Positions 26,694 to 35,452 of a stretch of DNA of 64,000 bases are shown in pieces (the stretch's first letter is position 1; each line of letters opens with the position of its first letter). The DNA is taken from assembly GCA_945898275.1 (NCBI GenBank), contig CAMDHZ010000007.1:1-64000 (forward strand), given 5' to 3'. The notes beneath the pieces are model-generated. The model saw only the letters and a list, made by a program, of their open reading frames with translations. It was not told where the DNA came from and searched no databases. A program made the position numbers and the translations under genes. Source of the stretch: Chitinophaga pinensis. GTDB taxonomy: Bacteria; Bacteroidota; Bacteroidia; UKL13-3.

Positions 26694-27030
26694 CAAAATT
26701 AAACATTTCGAGAACCTGCACATTTTGCTTTGGCTTATTAAAGATAGTTGTTGGATGTTAGAGTTAAAGTTAATTGGCACCCTGGCCTTCTTTCCTACAA
26801 TAGCTATGGCGCTTTATATTTGCTGGCGTTCTTCTTCTAAACCCCTTGATTTTGCAGCTAACTTGGCTGTTACTGCTTGGATTCTAGCAAATGCTAGTTG
26901 GATGTTTTATGATTTTTACCATTGGCCGCTAAAGCCAATATCTCTAGGCTTTTTCTGTATTGGTTTGTTAATAATCTCTTATTATGTAATGAAAGTATTT
27001 ATACCAAAAAAACCTGATTTTAATAATTAG
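26668..27030 (+). CDS. small conserved membrane protein
   Basis: A 120-residue protein with about three or four membrane helices (GTLAFFPTIAMALYICW, AANLAVTAWILANASWMFYDF, SLGFFCIGLLIISYYVMKVF). The N-terminal soluble part contains HILLWLIKDSCWML, a pattern I have seen in Bacteroidota hypothetical proteins, so it is probably a real family of unknown function. ATG 26668 overlaps miaA; ATG 26677 would also serve. Confidence 0.7.
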   Translation: MKSMTTKDNKIKHFENLHILLWLIKDSCWMLELKLIGTLAFFPTIAMALYICWRSSSKPLDFAANLAVTAWILANASWMFYDFYHWPLKPISLGFFCIGLLIISYYVMKVFIPKKPDFNN

Positions 27031-27041
27031 GTACAATACTT

Positions 27042-27049
27042 TACATTTG
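27042..27049 (+). promoter_or_regulatory. predicted -7 box (TACATTTG) of the small T9SS cargo gene
   Basis: Exact TAnnTTTG match 17 bp before the ATG at 27066. Confidence 0.4.
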
Positions 27050-27065
27050 AATAAAATTCGACTAA

Positions 27066-27797
27066 ATGAAAAAATTATTTACACTATTATTTGGCTGTGT
27101 TGCAGCATTGCAATTATTGGCTCAACCTTGTACTCCAGATCCAACATTAACCTATCCTGGAATCAAGCCTATTAAATTGCCTGATGGTAAGGTTGGAGAA
27201 TTTTATTCTGAAGTTGTTTCATTAAAAGTTCCATTGGATACAACCGTTCTTTTTAATGGCTCCCCTGTAAGTGCAAGAATAGATTCAGCAAGGGTTATTT
27301 ATATATCTTATTTACCAAAAGGATTTTCGTATGTGTGTGACAATGCAAATCAAACTTGGAAAGGTGGCGCTAAAGGTTGTGCTAAAATTTCTGGAACACC
27401 CGCTGCTTCAGAAGAAAAAAAGCATCTAATTTATGTAAAAACACAAACATGGTTTAAGGTAATTGGCCTTTCAAACCAATTCGACCAAATTGATTCTAGT
27501 TCAATCGACTTCACCATAACCGCCGCTAACTCACTTTTTGAAAGTAATGAATTGGCAAAGTTTACTGTTTATCCTAATCCGGCTAAAGACGAATTAACAC
27601 TTGAGTTGTCTAAATATGATGCTAAAGCAAAATTTGAAGTGTATAATTTGTTGGGTTCAAAACAAAACCTAAACTACCAATTAAATCCAAACACAGGAAC
27701 AGTTAAAATCAATACAAGAGAGCTTTCTCAAGGTGTTTATTTTGTGAAAGGATACCTTAACGGAAAAGAATGGCAAGCTAAATTCATTAAAGAATAA
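27066..27797 (+). CDS. secreted protein with T9SS sorting domain
   Basis: A 243-residue exported protein: signal peptide MKKLFTLLFGCVAALQLLAQ, a mature domain of about 140 residues that includes a Cys pair (FSYVCDNANQ, KGCAKISG), and a C-terminal type A T9SS sorting domain starting at FTVYPNPAKDE and ending WQAKFIKE. The mature part (PTLTYPGIKPIKLPDGKVG ... AKISGTPAASEE) resembles Ig-like surface-protein segments but I do not assign a function. A bidirectional terminator follows. Confidence 0.85.
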   Translation: MKKLFTLLFGCVAALQLLAQPCTPDPTLTYPGIKPIKLPDGKVGEFYSEVVSLKVPLDTTVLFNGSPVSARIDSARVIYISYLPKGFSYVCDNANQTWKGGAKGCAKISGTPAASEEKKHLIYVKTQTWFKVIGLSNQFDQIDSSSIDFTITAANSLFESNELAKFTVYPNPAKDELTLELSKYDAKAKFEVYNLLGSKQNLNYQLNPNTGTVKINTRELSQGVYFVKGYLNGKEWQAKFIKE

Positions 27798-27817
27798 AGC
27801 TAAAGCTATAAGCTATA

Positions 27818-27856
27818 AAAAAAGCGCTGCTTTCAAATTTGGAAGCAGCGCTTTTA
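27818..27856. terminator. bidirectional terminator between the T9SS cargo gene and the suf operon
   Basis: Stem AAAAGCGCTGCTT / AAGCAGCGCTTTT around a short loop, with A runs on the left and T runs on the right, so it can end transcription from both sides; it abuts the DUF59 gene stop at 27860. A small tandem AGCTAAAGCTATAAGCTATA precedes it. Confidence 0.85.
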
Positions 27857-27859
27857 TTT

Positions 27860-28192
27860 TTATAAAAATCCTAGTTGTAATTTAGCAGATTCGCTCATCA
27901 AATCCTGACTCCAGGGTGGATCAAAAGTAACTTTTACTTCTACTTCTTTTACCCCTTCCATGGCACCTAATTTTTGTTTGATTTCCTCTGGCATACTTTG
28001 CGCCGCAGGGCAAAATGGCGAAGTAAGCGACATGATAATTTCTATATTCAATTCATGTGAAACATTTACTTCATAAATTAGGCCTAATTCGTAAATATTC
28101 ACAGGGATTTCTGGGTCGTAAACCGTTTGAAGCACTTGCATGGCTTCGTTTTGAACGTCTACAAAATTTCTTGTATTTTCTGTTGTACTCAT
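27860..28192 (-). CDS. SufT/MIP18-type (DUF59) Fe-S assembly protein
   Basis: A 110-residue DUF59 protein with YDPEIPVNIYELGLIYEV and the Cys-containing LTSPFCPAAQSMP loop, both diagnostic for the SufT/MIP18 family, which helps mature Fe-S proteins. Last gene of the suf operon, 3 bp after sufE. Confidence 0.92.
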   Translation of the reverse strand: MSTTENTRNFVDVQNEAMQVLQTVYDPEIPVNIYELGLIYEVNVSHELNIEIIMSLTSPFCPAAQSMPEEIKQKLGAMEGVKEVEVKVTFDPPWSQDLMSESAKLQLGFL

Positions 28193-28195
28193 TCC

Positions 28196-28618
28196 TTAGT
28201 TATTTTGAGTTAAAGCAAAGGCATACATTTTCATTTGTTTAATCATGCTTGCAAATCCATTACTTCTTTGCGAGCCAATCATATGATTCATGCCAATTTT
28301 TTCAATAAAATATAAATCAGTTTCTACAATTTCAGAAGGCGTTTTACCACTTAGAATCTTCACCAATAAACTTACTAAACCTTTGGTAATTTCTGTATTG
28401 CTATCTGCTTCAAAAAACAATTTACCATCTTGTTTAACAGGATACAACCAAACTTTACTCTGACATCCTTTAACGATAAACTCCTCTGTTTTGTGCTCCA
28501 AAGGCATTTCAGGTAATTTTTTACCTAAGTCCATTAAATAAAAAAGCTTGCTTTCCATGTCTTCTTCAAACAAGGAAAAGTCATCTATGATTTCATTCTG
28601 TATTTCTGTACTTGTCAT
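28196..28618 (-). CDS. sufE: cysteine desulfuration protein SufE
   Basis: A 140-residue sulfur acceptor that takes persulfide from SufS and passes it to SufB. The acceptor Cys is Cys52 in FIVKGCQSKVWL. The C-terminal part (FIEKIGMNHMIGSQRSNGFASM) is typical. It sits 3 bp after sufS. Confidence 0.95.
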   Translation of the reverse strand: MTSTEIQNEIIDDFSLFEEDMESKLFYLMDLGKKLPEMPLEHKTEEFIVKGCQSKVWLYPVKQDGKLFFEADSNTEITKGLVSLLVKILSGKTPSEIVETDLYFIEKIGMNHMIGSQRSNGFASMIKQMKMYAFALTQNN

Positions 28619-28621
28619 TTA

Positions 28622-29851
28622 TTATCTATTCACCATTTTTTTAAGGCTATCCAGCAATACATCAACCTCTTCCATAGTATTATAAACAGCAAAAGAAGCT
28701 CTAACCGTGCCTTCTATGCCAAAAAATTTCATCAAGGGCTGGGTGCAATGATGACCTGTTCTAACAGCAATACCTCTTGCATCCAGCAATAAACCTGTAT
28801 CAAAAGGATGCTTGCCTTCTAATAAAAAAGATTGAACAGCAACTTTTTCTTTTGCTGCACCAAATAGCTTAATTCGGTTTGAACCAAACTCCCTTATTCC
28901 AGCATTAAAATGATTCAACAATTTTGATTCCCATTGAATAATAGCATCTTTCCCAATTCCATTTACAAATTCTAGGGCATATTTAAAAGCAATTACATCA
29001 CCAATGTTTGGCGTTCCTGCCTCGAATTTAAATGGAATTTCATTATAAGTTGTGGATTCAAAACTTACTTCTTTTATCATCTCACCACCACCTTGGTAGG
29101 GAGGCATTTTATCCAGTAATTCGCGCTTCCCATACAATACTCCAACGCCGGTTGGTCCATATAACTTATGACCACTTAGTGTTAAAAAATCAACATCCAG
29201 TTGCTGAACATTAATCGGAAGGTGCGAACCAGCTTGGGCGCCATCTAATAAAACAATTGCACCAACTTTGTGTGCGGAATCAATTATTTCTTTAACTGGA
29301 TTAATAGTGCCTAAAGCATTGCTAGCCCAAACACAAGCAACTATTTTGGTTTGAACCGAAAGAAGTTTATAAAAAGCTTCCAGGTCGAGTTCGCCATTTT
29401 CATGTATCGGAATAACCTTGAGATGAGCGCCTGTTTCTTCACATATCATTTGCCATGGAACAATATTACTGTGGTGTTCCATGTAAGATATTAATACCTC
29501 ATCGCCCGGTTTTAGAAAAGCTTTTCCATAGGTTTGAGCAACTAAATTTATGCTTTCAGTTACTCCTTTGGTGAATATACATTCTGCAGCTTCTTTGGCA
29601 TTAATAAACTGTTGAACTGATTTTCTAGTATCTTCAAAAAAACCAGTTGAACGATCTGCCAAAGCATGCGCACCTCTATGAATATTGGCATTATGAAGTT
29701 TGTAGTAGTCACCTAATGCCTCAATTACTTTAATTGGCTTTTGAGTGGTTGCAGCATTATCAAAGTAAACCAACGGATGACCATTCACTTCCTGATGCAA
29801 AATAGGAAATTGACTTCTTATAAAATTAATATCCAAGGTTGTAACACTCAT
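28622..29851 (-). CDS. sufS: cysteine desulfurase SufS
   Basis: A 409-residue PLP enzyme that removes sulfur from cysteine for Fe-S assembly. VYFDNAATTQKP near the start, the PLP lysine in LSGHKLYGPTGVGVLYG, and the active-site Cys in RTGHHCTQP mark it as a group II (SufS/CsdA) desulfurase. Start ATG 29851 is 44 bp after sufD, with a GGCTAAAGGC-type repeat between. Two exact palindrome copies fall inside it, in different reading frames (GSNR and VQT). Confidence 0.97.
   Translation of the reverse strand: MSVTTLDINFIRSQFPILHQEVNGHPLVYFDNAATTQKPIKVIEALGDYYKLHNANIHRGAHALADRSTGFFEDTRKSVQQFINAKEAAECIFTKGVTESINLVAQTYGKAFLKPGDEVLISYMEHHSNIVPWQMICEETGAHLKVIPIHENGELDLEAFYKLLSVQTKIVACVWASNALGTINPVKEIIDSAHKVGAIVLLDGAQAGSHLPINVQQLDVDFLTLSGHKLYGPTGVGVLYGKRELLDKMPPYQGGGEMIKEVSFESTTYNEIPFKFEAGTPNIGDVIAFKYALEFVNGIGKDAIIQWESKLLNHFNAGIREFGSNRIKLFGAAKEKVAVQSFLLEGKHPFDTGLLLDARGIAVRTGHHCTQPLMKFFGIEGTVRASFAVYNTMEEVDVLLDSLKKMVNR
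28876..28885 (+). repeat. iterated palindrome GGTTTGAACC, copy 7
   Basis: Exact copy in sufS; on the coding strand GGT TCA AAC CGA encodes Gly-Ser-Asn-Arg. Confidence 0.8.
29348..29357 (+). repeat. iterated palindrome GGTTTGAACC, copy 8
   Basis: Exact copy in sufS, 472 bp from copy 7; on the coding strand GTT CAA ACC encodes Val-Gln-Thr, a different frame from copy 7. Confidence 0.8.
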
Positions 29852-29860
29852 ATTTTTAAT

Positions 29861-29892
29861 GGCTAAAGGCTAATAGCCAAAAGCTAAAAGGC
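29861..29892. repeat. GGCTAAAGGC-type intergenic repeat in the suf operon
   Basis: A 32-bp tract of GGCTAAAGGC, TAATAGCC and AAAAGCTAAAAGGC between sufD and sufS. It contains the inverted element GGCTA/TAGCC and shares its wording with the sdhA-sdhB spacer at 62361-62459. Confidence 0.7.
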
Positions 29893-29895
29893 ATT

Positions 29896-31182
29896 TTACA
29901 ATTTCCGCTCAATTTCTTCTTCTAATATCTGAACCAATTCTGGTATCTTTATTTTCTCAGCAATATCGTCTGCAAAAGCATTTAACAATAACTTTCTTGC
30001 TTCATTTTCTGAAATGCCTCTGCTACGTAAATAGAACATTGGTTCTTCATCTAATTGACCAATAGTTGCACCATGTGTGCACTTCACATCATCCGCAAAA
30101 ATTTCCAATTGTGGTTTTGTGTTCACTGTGGCATCATTGCTCAATAATATATTCTGATTGCGTTGATAGGCGTTTGTTTTTTGTGCATCTAGGTGAACCA
30201 TAATTTTACCATTGAACACCGCAACAGATTTATCCTTTAGAATCCCTTTGTACTTTTCATCACTAAAGCAATTGGGTTTGGCATGGTCTACTCTGCTATG
30301 GTTATCAACAAATTGTTGCCCATCAGGAATGTATAAACCATATAATAGACTATTGCAATTTTCTCCATTCATGTTAAAATGGAGATTATTCCTTACCCAT
30401 TGTCCATCTAAAGTTAAAGTAACTTGATTGATATTAGTGTTAGCGTTTTGAACTATCTGTGTGTAATTGTTGTGGTATGAATCTCCTTTTGCTCTTTGCA
30501 CTTTGTAATGTTCTAAAGAAGCATTTTCATCTACAAAAATTTCATTTACAACATTGGTAAAAGAGCTGTTGTCTCCAACTGCAATATAATTTTCAATAAC
30601 AGTAGCAGCAGCAGATTTTTCAATAACTATCAAATTTCTAGGCTGCTGCAAAATATTACTTTCATTCGCATCTGTAATATTGGTTAGCATCAACGGATAT
30701 TTCATTCGCTTACCAGCTGGCACATAAATGAAAGCGCCATCACTCATTAATGCCGAATTCATGGCATTGAGACCTTCTTCTTGCGGTAGATATTTGCCGA
30801 AATGAGTTTCAAAAATAGCTGCATGTTCTTTTCTGGCTTTGGCAAGATTTGTACAAATGATACTAGGTTCATCTTCAAGCCAAACACTTAATTCTGGAAA
30901 AAGACAACCATTCACAAAAACTATTTTATTAGATTCAATTTTGTTTAAGATTCCAGCCTTTACTAAAGCATCTGCATCAAGATTGCTAATACAAGAGGTT
31001 TGAAAGCCTATCTCAGAAATTTTACTCAAATTTGTATACTTCCATTCTTCATTTTTAATGGTAGGTATGCCGTTTTTCTGAAAGGTTTGAAATGCCTTTT
31101 TTCTATATTCAAAGAAATCATCCTTTTGAGCTTGATGCTCATAAAGTTTAAACTCACTTTCTATTTGTTGAACTAAATTCAT
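29896..31182 (-). CDS. sufD: Fe-S cluster assembly protein SufD
   Basis: A 428-residue partner of SufB and SufC in the SufBCD scaffold. The core SufBD domain includes YHNNYTQIVQNANTNIN, DHAKPNCFSDEKYKGILK, VFNGKIMVHLDAQKTNAYQR and the C-terminal HGATIGQLDEEPMFYLRSRG, which are family hallmarks. The N-terminal part (FQKNGIPTIKNEEWKYTNL) is also typical. It lies 26 bp after sufC. Confidence 0.96.
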   Translation of the reverse strand: MNLVQQIESEFKLYEHQAQKDDFFEYRKKAFQTFQKNGIPTIKNEEWKYTNLSKISEIGFQTSCISNLDADALVKAGILNKIESNKIVFVNGCLFPELSVWLEDEPSIICTNLAKARKEHAAIFETHFGKYLPQEEGLNAMNSALMSDGAFIYVPAGKRMKYPLMLTNITDANESNILQQPRNLIVIEKSAAATVIENYIAVGDNSSFTNVVNEIFVDENASLEHYKVQRAKGDSYHNNYTQIVQNANTNINQVTLTLDGQWVRNNLHFNMNGENCNSLLYGLYIPDGQQFVDNHSRVDHAKPNCFSDEKYKGILKDKSVAVFNGKIMVHLDAQKTNAYQRNQNILLSNDATVNTKPQLEIFADDVKCTHGATIGQLDEEPMFYLRSRGISENEARKLLLNAFADDIAEKIKIPELVQILEEEIERKL

Positions 31183-31208
31183 GTATTTTATTTCTGCTTT
31201 GGCTGCTA

Positions 31209-31967
31209 TTAAACAGCTGCTTCAACTTCTTGTTTGATCCAATCGTATCCTTTAACTTCTAACTCTTTTGCAAGAGAAGCATCTCCACTTTTAACAATTC
31301 TTCCTTTGTATAATACATGCACGAAATCAGGCACTATATAATCCAATAAACGTTGGTAATGTGTAATTACTAAAAATGATCTATCAGGATTTCTTAATTT
31401 GTTCACACCAGCTGAAACTAAGCGTAACGCGTCAATATCAAGACCTGAATCTGTTTCATCCAAAATTGCAAGTTTTGGTTCAAGCATGGCCATTTGAAAA
31501 ACTTCATTTCTTTTCTTCTCTCCTCCACTAAAACCTTCGTTAAGTGAGCGAGAAGTAAGAGATTTATCCATTTCCATTTCCTCCATTTTACTGCGCATGA
31601 ATTTAAGGAAATCGGTGGCCTCCATTGGCTCTAAACCTAAGTATTTCCGCTTTTCGTTGATGGCAGTTTTTAAGAAGTTAGTGGTGCTCACACCTGGTAT
31701 TTCTATAGGATATTGAAAGGCCAAAAATAATCCTTCTCTTGCGCGGTCTTCTGGAGACATATCCAATAAATCTTTACCTAAAAAATCAACTACACCTTCT
31801 GTAACTTCATAATCATTTCTGCCTGCTAAAACAGCAGATAAGGTACTTTTCCCTGCACCATTAGGTCCCATAATGGCATGAACTTCACCAGGTTTAATAT
31901 CTAAGTTGATGCCATTCAAAATGGACTTTCCTTCAATGCTTGCTTTTAAATTTTCAATTTTTAACAT
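31209..31967 (-). CDS. sufC: Fe-S cluster assembly ATPase SufC
   Basis: A 252-residue ABC-type ATPase that drives the SufBCD scaffold. Walker A is GPNGAGKST near residue 36, signature is [12 protein letters not shown] near 145, Walker B is [12 protein letters not shown] near 170, followed by the H-loop VITHYQRLL. It is not a transporter: no membrane partner is present and the neighbours are sufB and sufD. Confidence 0.97.
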   Translation of the reverse strand: MLKIENLKASIEGKSILNGINLDIKPGEVHAIMGPNGAGKSTLSAVLAGRNDYEVTEGVVDFLGKDLLDMSPEDRAREGLFLAFQYPIEIPGVSTTNFLKTAINEKRKYLGLEPMEATDFLKFMRSKMEEMEMDKSLTSRSLNEGFSGGEKKRNEVFQMAMLEPKLAILDETDSGLDIDALRLVSAGVNKLRNPDRSFLVITHYQRLLDYIVPDFVHVLYKGRIVKSGDASLAKELEVKGYDWIKQEVEAAV

Positions 31968-31983
31968 GATTCAATACTATATT

Positions 31984-33432
31984 TTAACCTACACTGCCTT
32001 CTAATGAAACTGCCAATAATTTTTGAGCCTCCACAGCAAACTCCATCGGCAATTGGTTCAAAACTTCTTTACAAAAACCGTTTACAATAAGCGAAATGGC
32101 CTCTTCCAAACCAATTCCTCGCTGACTACAATAGAAAATTTGGTCTTCACCAATTTTGCTGGTACTCGCCTCATGCTCTAAAGTAGCTGTATTGTTATTT
32201 ACCTCGATATAAGGAAAAGTATGTGCGCCACTTCTATCACCAATTAACATGCTATCACATTGGGTATAGTTTCTTGCATGCTCGGCTTTCTTATTAACCT
32301 TAACCAATCCTCTATAGCTGTTATGGGATTTGCCAGCAGAAATACCTTTAGAAACGATTCTACTTTTGGTATGCTTACCAATATGAATCATTTTAGTTCC
32401 AGTATCTGCTACTTGCGCATTATTGGTAACTGCTACTGAAAAAAATTCTCCTGTACTATAATCACCTTTTAGAATGCAAGAAGGATATTTCCAAGTAATG
32501 GCAGAACCTGTTTCTACTTGTGTCCAACTGATTTTGGCATAAGCGCCTTCGCAAATTCCGCGTTTTGTAACAAAATTATAGATGCCTCCCTTTCCTTCTT
32601 TATCTCCAGGATACCAATTTTGAACCGTAGAATACTTAATTTCTGCTTTTTCTAATGCAATCAACTCCACCACGGCTGCATGCAATTGATTTTCGTCACG
32701 CATGGGAGCTGTGCAACCTTCGAGGTAACTAACATAGCTTCCTTCATCAGCTATTATCAGTGTTCTCTCAAACTGACCGGTATTTTCGGCATTGATACGG
32801 AAATAAGTGCTCAATTCCATAGGACAACGCACTCCTTTTGGAATATAGACAAATGAACCATCCGAAAATACAGCACTGTTTAATGCAGCGAAATAATTGT
32901 CTGTGTAAGGAACTACAGAACTTAAATATTTTTTAACTAAATCAGGGTGCTTGTGAACTGCCTCGCTGATGGCACAAAAAATTACACCCTTTTCTTTGAG
33001 TTGTTCTTTAAAGGTTGTGGCAATAGAAACTGAATCAAAAACGGCATCTACCGCAACACCTGTAAGTCTTTTTTGCTCTAATAAACTTATTCCCAATTTT
33101 TCAAAAGTCTTTAACAACTCTGGGTCAACTTGGTCTAGACTATCTAAAGCAATTTTCTGTTTTGGAGCAGCGTAATATATAATGTCTTGATAGTTAATTT
33201 TTGGATAATTGAAGTTTTGCCAATTGGGTTCCTCCATTTTTAGCCAATACCTAAATGCTTTTAAACGATACTCAAGCATCCATTCTGGTTCATTTTTTTT
33301 GGCTGAAATAAATCGAACGATGTCTTCGTTCAATCCTTTCGGTGCTGTATCCATTTCAATATCAGTAACAAAACCGTACTTATATTCCTGGCTAACAACC
33401 TGATCTATAATATCTACTTCTGGTTCAGACAT
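31984..33432 (-). CDS. sufB: Fe-S cluster assembly protein SufB
   Basis: A 482-residue scaffold protein, first gene of the suf operon (sufBCDSE-DUF59). Hallmarks are [67 protein letters not shown] and the C-terminal [20 protein letters not shown]. The assembly cysteine is in the EGCTAP segment. No IscR- or SufR-type regulator gene adjoins it, and no ATG upstream of 33432 is better. Confidence 0.97.
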   Translation of the reverse strand: MSEPEVDIIDQVVSQEYKYGFVTDIEMDTAPKGLNEDIVRFISAKKNEPEWMLEYRLKAFRYWLKMEEPNWQNFNYPKINYQDIIYYAAPKQKIALDSLDQVDPELLKTFEKLGISLLEQKRLTGVAVDAVFDSVSIATTFKEQLKEKGVIFCAISEAVHKHPDLVKKYLSSVVPYTDNYFAALNSAVFSDGSFVYIPKGVRCPMELSTYFRINAENTGQFERTLIIADEGSYVSYLEGCTAPMRDENQLHAAVVELIALEKAEIKYSTVQNWYPGDKEGKGGIYNFVTKRGICEGAYAKISWTQVETGSAITWKYPSCILKGDYSTGEFFSVAVTNNAQVADTGTKMIHIGKHTKSRIVSKGISAGKSHNSYRGLVKVNKKAEHARNYTQCDSMLIGDRSGAHTFPYIEVNNNTATLEHEASTSKIGEDQIFYCSQRGIGLEEAISLIVNGFCKEVLNQLPMEFAVEAQKLLAVSLEGSVG

Positions 33433-33571
33433 GCAATATTCTCATTTGAGTTGGCGAAATTATGATTTTTGTCAGATTTATTTAAACTAAATCTAAATTA
33501 AAGACAAGATTCTAATTCGAATGTTTTAAAAATTAATTGAAATACTTTTTACCATTGCATTCTTAGTTTTT

Positions 33572-33579
33572 TAACTTTG
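33572..33579 (+). promoter_or_regulatory. predicted -7 box (TAACTTTG) of the alpha/beta hydrolase gene
   Basis: Exact TAnnTTTG match 23 bp before the TTG start at 33603. Confidence 0.4.
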
Positions 33580-33602
33580 AGACCGAAAATTAGAAATCCA
33601 CA

Positions 33603-34370
33603 TTGCAACTCAATCATAAATCATTTGGCCAAGGTCAAACCACTTTAATCATTCTTCACGGTTTCATGGGCTCATTAGATAATTGGCAAACACTTGCTAG
33701 TAAATTTGGTGATTTTGGCAATGTAATTACAATCGACCAAAGAAATCATGGCAAATCACCGCACACTGATGTACATTCCATTCCTTTGATGGTAAACGAT
33801 TTAAAGTTATTCTTGGATCAACACAAACTCGAAACCATCTATTTAATGGGCCATTCTATGGGAGGAAAAGTGGCCATGCAATTTGCCTTAGACTTTCCAG
33901 ATAAAATAGAAAAATTAGTAGTAGTAGATATTGCCCCTCGCAAGTATCATAGAGGACATGATGATGTTTTTGAAGCCATTTATGCCATTGACCTTAGCAA
34001 GATTCAAACAAGAAAAGATGCAGAACTTGCCATGGAACCTCTAATGCCTGATTATGGCACTAGACAGTTTTTACTCAAAAACCTAGACAGGAAGGAAGAT
34101 GGCACCTATCAATGGAAAATGAACTTACCTGTTCTTCATACTTATTATGAGGAAATCATTCAAGAAATCGGTTCAAACCGAAAATTCTTAAACCCCACCT
34201 TAGTGATTAAAGGCGGAAAGTCTAATTATATAAAGCAATCAGACGAAGAAGATTTTTTACAACTGTTTCCTAACTATGAAATCAAAAGCATCCCTAATGC
34301 TGGTCACTGGGTGCATGCCGAGCAAGCAGAATTATTTTATAATGAAGTAGTTAATTTTCTTTATCGTTAA
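33603..34370 (+). CDS. alpha/beta-hydrolase, YbfF-type esterase
   Basis: A 255-residue cytoplasmic alpha/beta-hydrolase starting with TTG. Oxyanion region IILHGFMGSLDNWQ, nucleophile in MGHSMGGK, and catalytic His in NAGHWVHAEQ. The Gly-His-Ser-Met-Gly-Gly motif and short length fit YbfF-like acyl-CoA/ester hydrolases; the substrate is unknown. It overlaps the convergent thioesterase gene by 20 bp, and contains one exact palindrome copy in GSNRKF. Confidence 0.85.
   Translation: MQLNHKSFGQGQTTLIILHGFMGSLDNWQTLASKFGDFGNVITIDQRNHGKSPHTDVHSIPLMVNDLKLFLDQHKLETIYLMGHSMGGKVAMQFALDFPDKIEKLVVVDIAPRKYHRGHDDVFEAIYAIDLSKIQTRKDAELAMEPLMPDYGTRQFLLKNLDRKEDGTYQWKMNLPVLHTYYEEIIQEIGSNRKFLNPTLVIKGGKSNYIKQSDEEDFLQLFPNYEIKSIPNAGHWVHAEQAELFYNEVVNFLYR
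34170..34179 (-). repeat. iterated palindrome GGTTTGAACC, copy 9
   Basis: Reads ATCGGTTCAAACCGAAAA on the plus strand, inside the hydrolase gene; codons GGT TCA AAC CGA encode Gly-Ser-Asn-Arg, as in copy 7 but in an unrelated protein. Confidence 0.8.
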
Positions 34371-34791
34371 TTGCATTTGCAACTTCCTGAAATTCTTTTG
34401 GAACACTTACTGTTTTTCGATCTGTATAATCAAAACAAACCATACCGGTTTTAGCCTCGCAAACCACTATTCCGTTTTGGTTTGTCATCCGATACATTAA
34501 ATCGAAACTTCTTTTGCCAAAATCTCCAGCACCAATTTCTATGCTTAAAACATCCCCATAAAAGCATTCAGCCTTATATACTACTGCAACATCACCCATA
34601 ATAACACCTACCCCTGCAAGGTTTTTTTCAGACCAATTCCATTGATTAAAATAGTGCATCCTTGCCTCTTGCATGTATTCCAAATACACATGATTGGCCA
34701 AATGATTGCCATAATTTAAATCCGAAATGCGGATGGGTATTTGAATGTTAAATAAAATATTTTCTGGTAAGGAAAGTTTAATTCTAGCCAT
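34351..34791 (-). CDS. acyl-CoA thioesterase, 4HBT/YbgC-like
   Basis: A 146-residue hot-dog fold protein. RISDLNYGNHLANHVYLEYMQEAR carries the family Asp (YbgC type) used for thioester hydrolysis, followed by VVYKAECFYGD and CEAKTGMVCFDY. The substrate is unknown. It lies 1 bp after the nitroreductase gene and forms the end of a three-gene minus-strand unit. Confidence 0.85.
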   Translation of the reverse strand: MARIKLSLPENILFNIQIPIRISDLNYGNHLANHVYLEYMQEARMHYFNQWNWSEKNLAGVGVIMGDVAVVYKAECFYGDVLSIEIGAGDFGKRSFDLMYRMTNQNGIVVCEAKTGMVCFDYTDRKTVSVPKEFQEVANAINDKEN

Positions 34792-34792
34792 A

Positions 34793-35452
34793 TTATTCGT
34801 AAAAAACTGAAATTTCGTCTAAGGATTTTTTTGTTAAATCAGGAACTTGTGCATCAGGCTTTGGGTAACCCACAGGCAATACTAGATATGGCCTCTCATT
34901 GATTGGCCTATTCAAAATTTGGCTTAAAAAGTTCATCGGACTTGGGGTATGGGTTAAGGTAACCAAACCTGCGTGGTGAATGGCTTGGATCAAAAAACCA
35001 CAAGCAATTCCAACCGATTCTTGCGAATAGTAGGTGTTGGATTTTATATTATTTTCGAGTTCATATGCCTTTCTAAAAATAATTATTAACCAAGGAGCTT
35101 CTTCAAGAAAGGGTTTATTCCAATCTGTACCTAAGGGCGCCAAATCTTTTAACCACTCCTCTCCCATTCTATTGTTGTAACTTTCAAATTCTTCCTTTTC
35201 AGCCGCAGCCCTAATTTGCATTTTAATTTCTAAATTTGAAACAGCACAAAAGGTCCAAGGTTGTTTATTGGCGCCACTCGGAGCAGTTCCGGCACTTAGA
35301 ATGATTTTTTCGATTAGTTCTTTCGGAACGGCTTCTGTGGAAATGTCTCTAACCGACCTTCTTTTCTTAAGTTCTTGGAAATTGTTCTCAGCCGACATAA
35401 TCATTTCAGTAGCTGCTTTGGGCTTAAAATCTAGAGGTTTGAACCTATACAT
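34793..35452 (-). CDS. nitroreductase-family flavoprotein
   Basis: A 219-residue FMN-binding protein. KKRRSVRDIS, LSAGTAPSGANKQPWTFCAV and SVGIACGFLIQAIHHAGL are the FMN-site signatures of the nitroreductase / iodotyrosine dehalogenase-like group, with PYLVLPVGYPKPDA near the end. The substrate is not predictable. The start at 35452 overlaps the upstream gene by 8 bp; the palindrome copy at 35436-35445 falls exactly on this junction (encoding RFKP). Confidence 0.88.
   Translation of the reverse strand: MYRFKPLDFKPKAATEMIMSAENNFQELKKRRSVRDISTEAVPKELIEKIILSAGTAPSGANKQPWTFCAVSNLEIKMQIRAAAEKEEFESYNNRMGEEWLKDLAPLGTDWNKPFLEEAPWLIIIFRKAYELENNIKSNTYYSQESVGIACGFLIQAIHHAGLVTLTHTPSPMNFLSQILNRPINERPYLVLPVGYPKPDAQVPDLTKKSLDEISVFYE
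35436..35445 (+). repeat. iterated palindrome GGTTTGAACC, copy 10
   Basis: Exact core in the fourth codon of the nitroreductase gene and touching the upstream stop codon; flanks A and T do not extend the dyad. Confidence 0.75.
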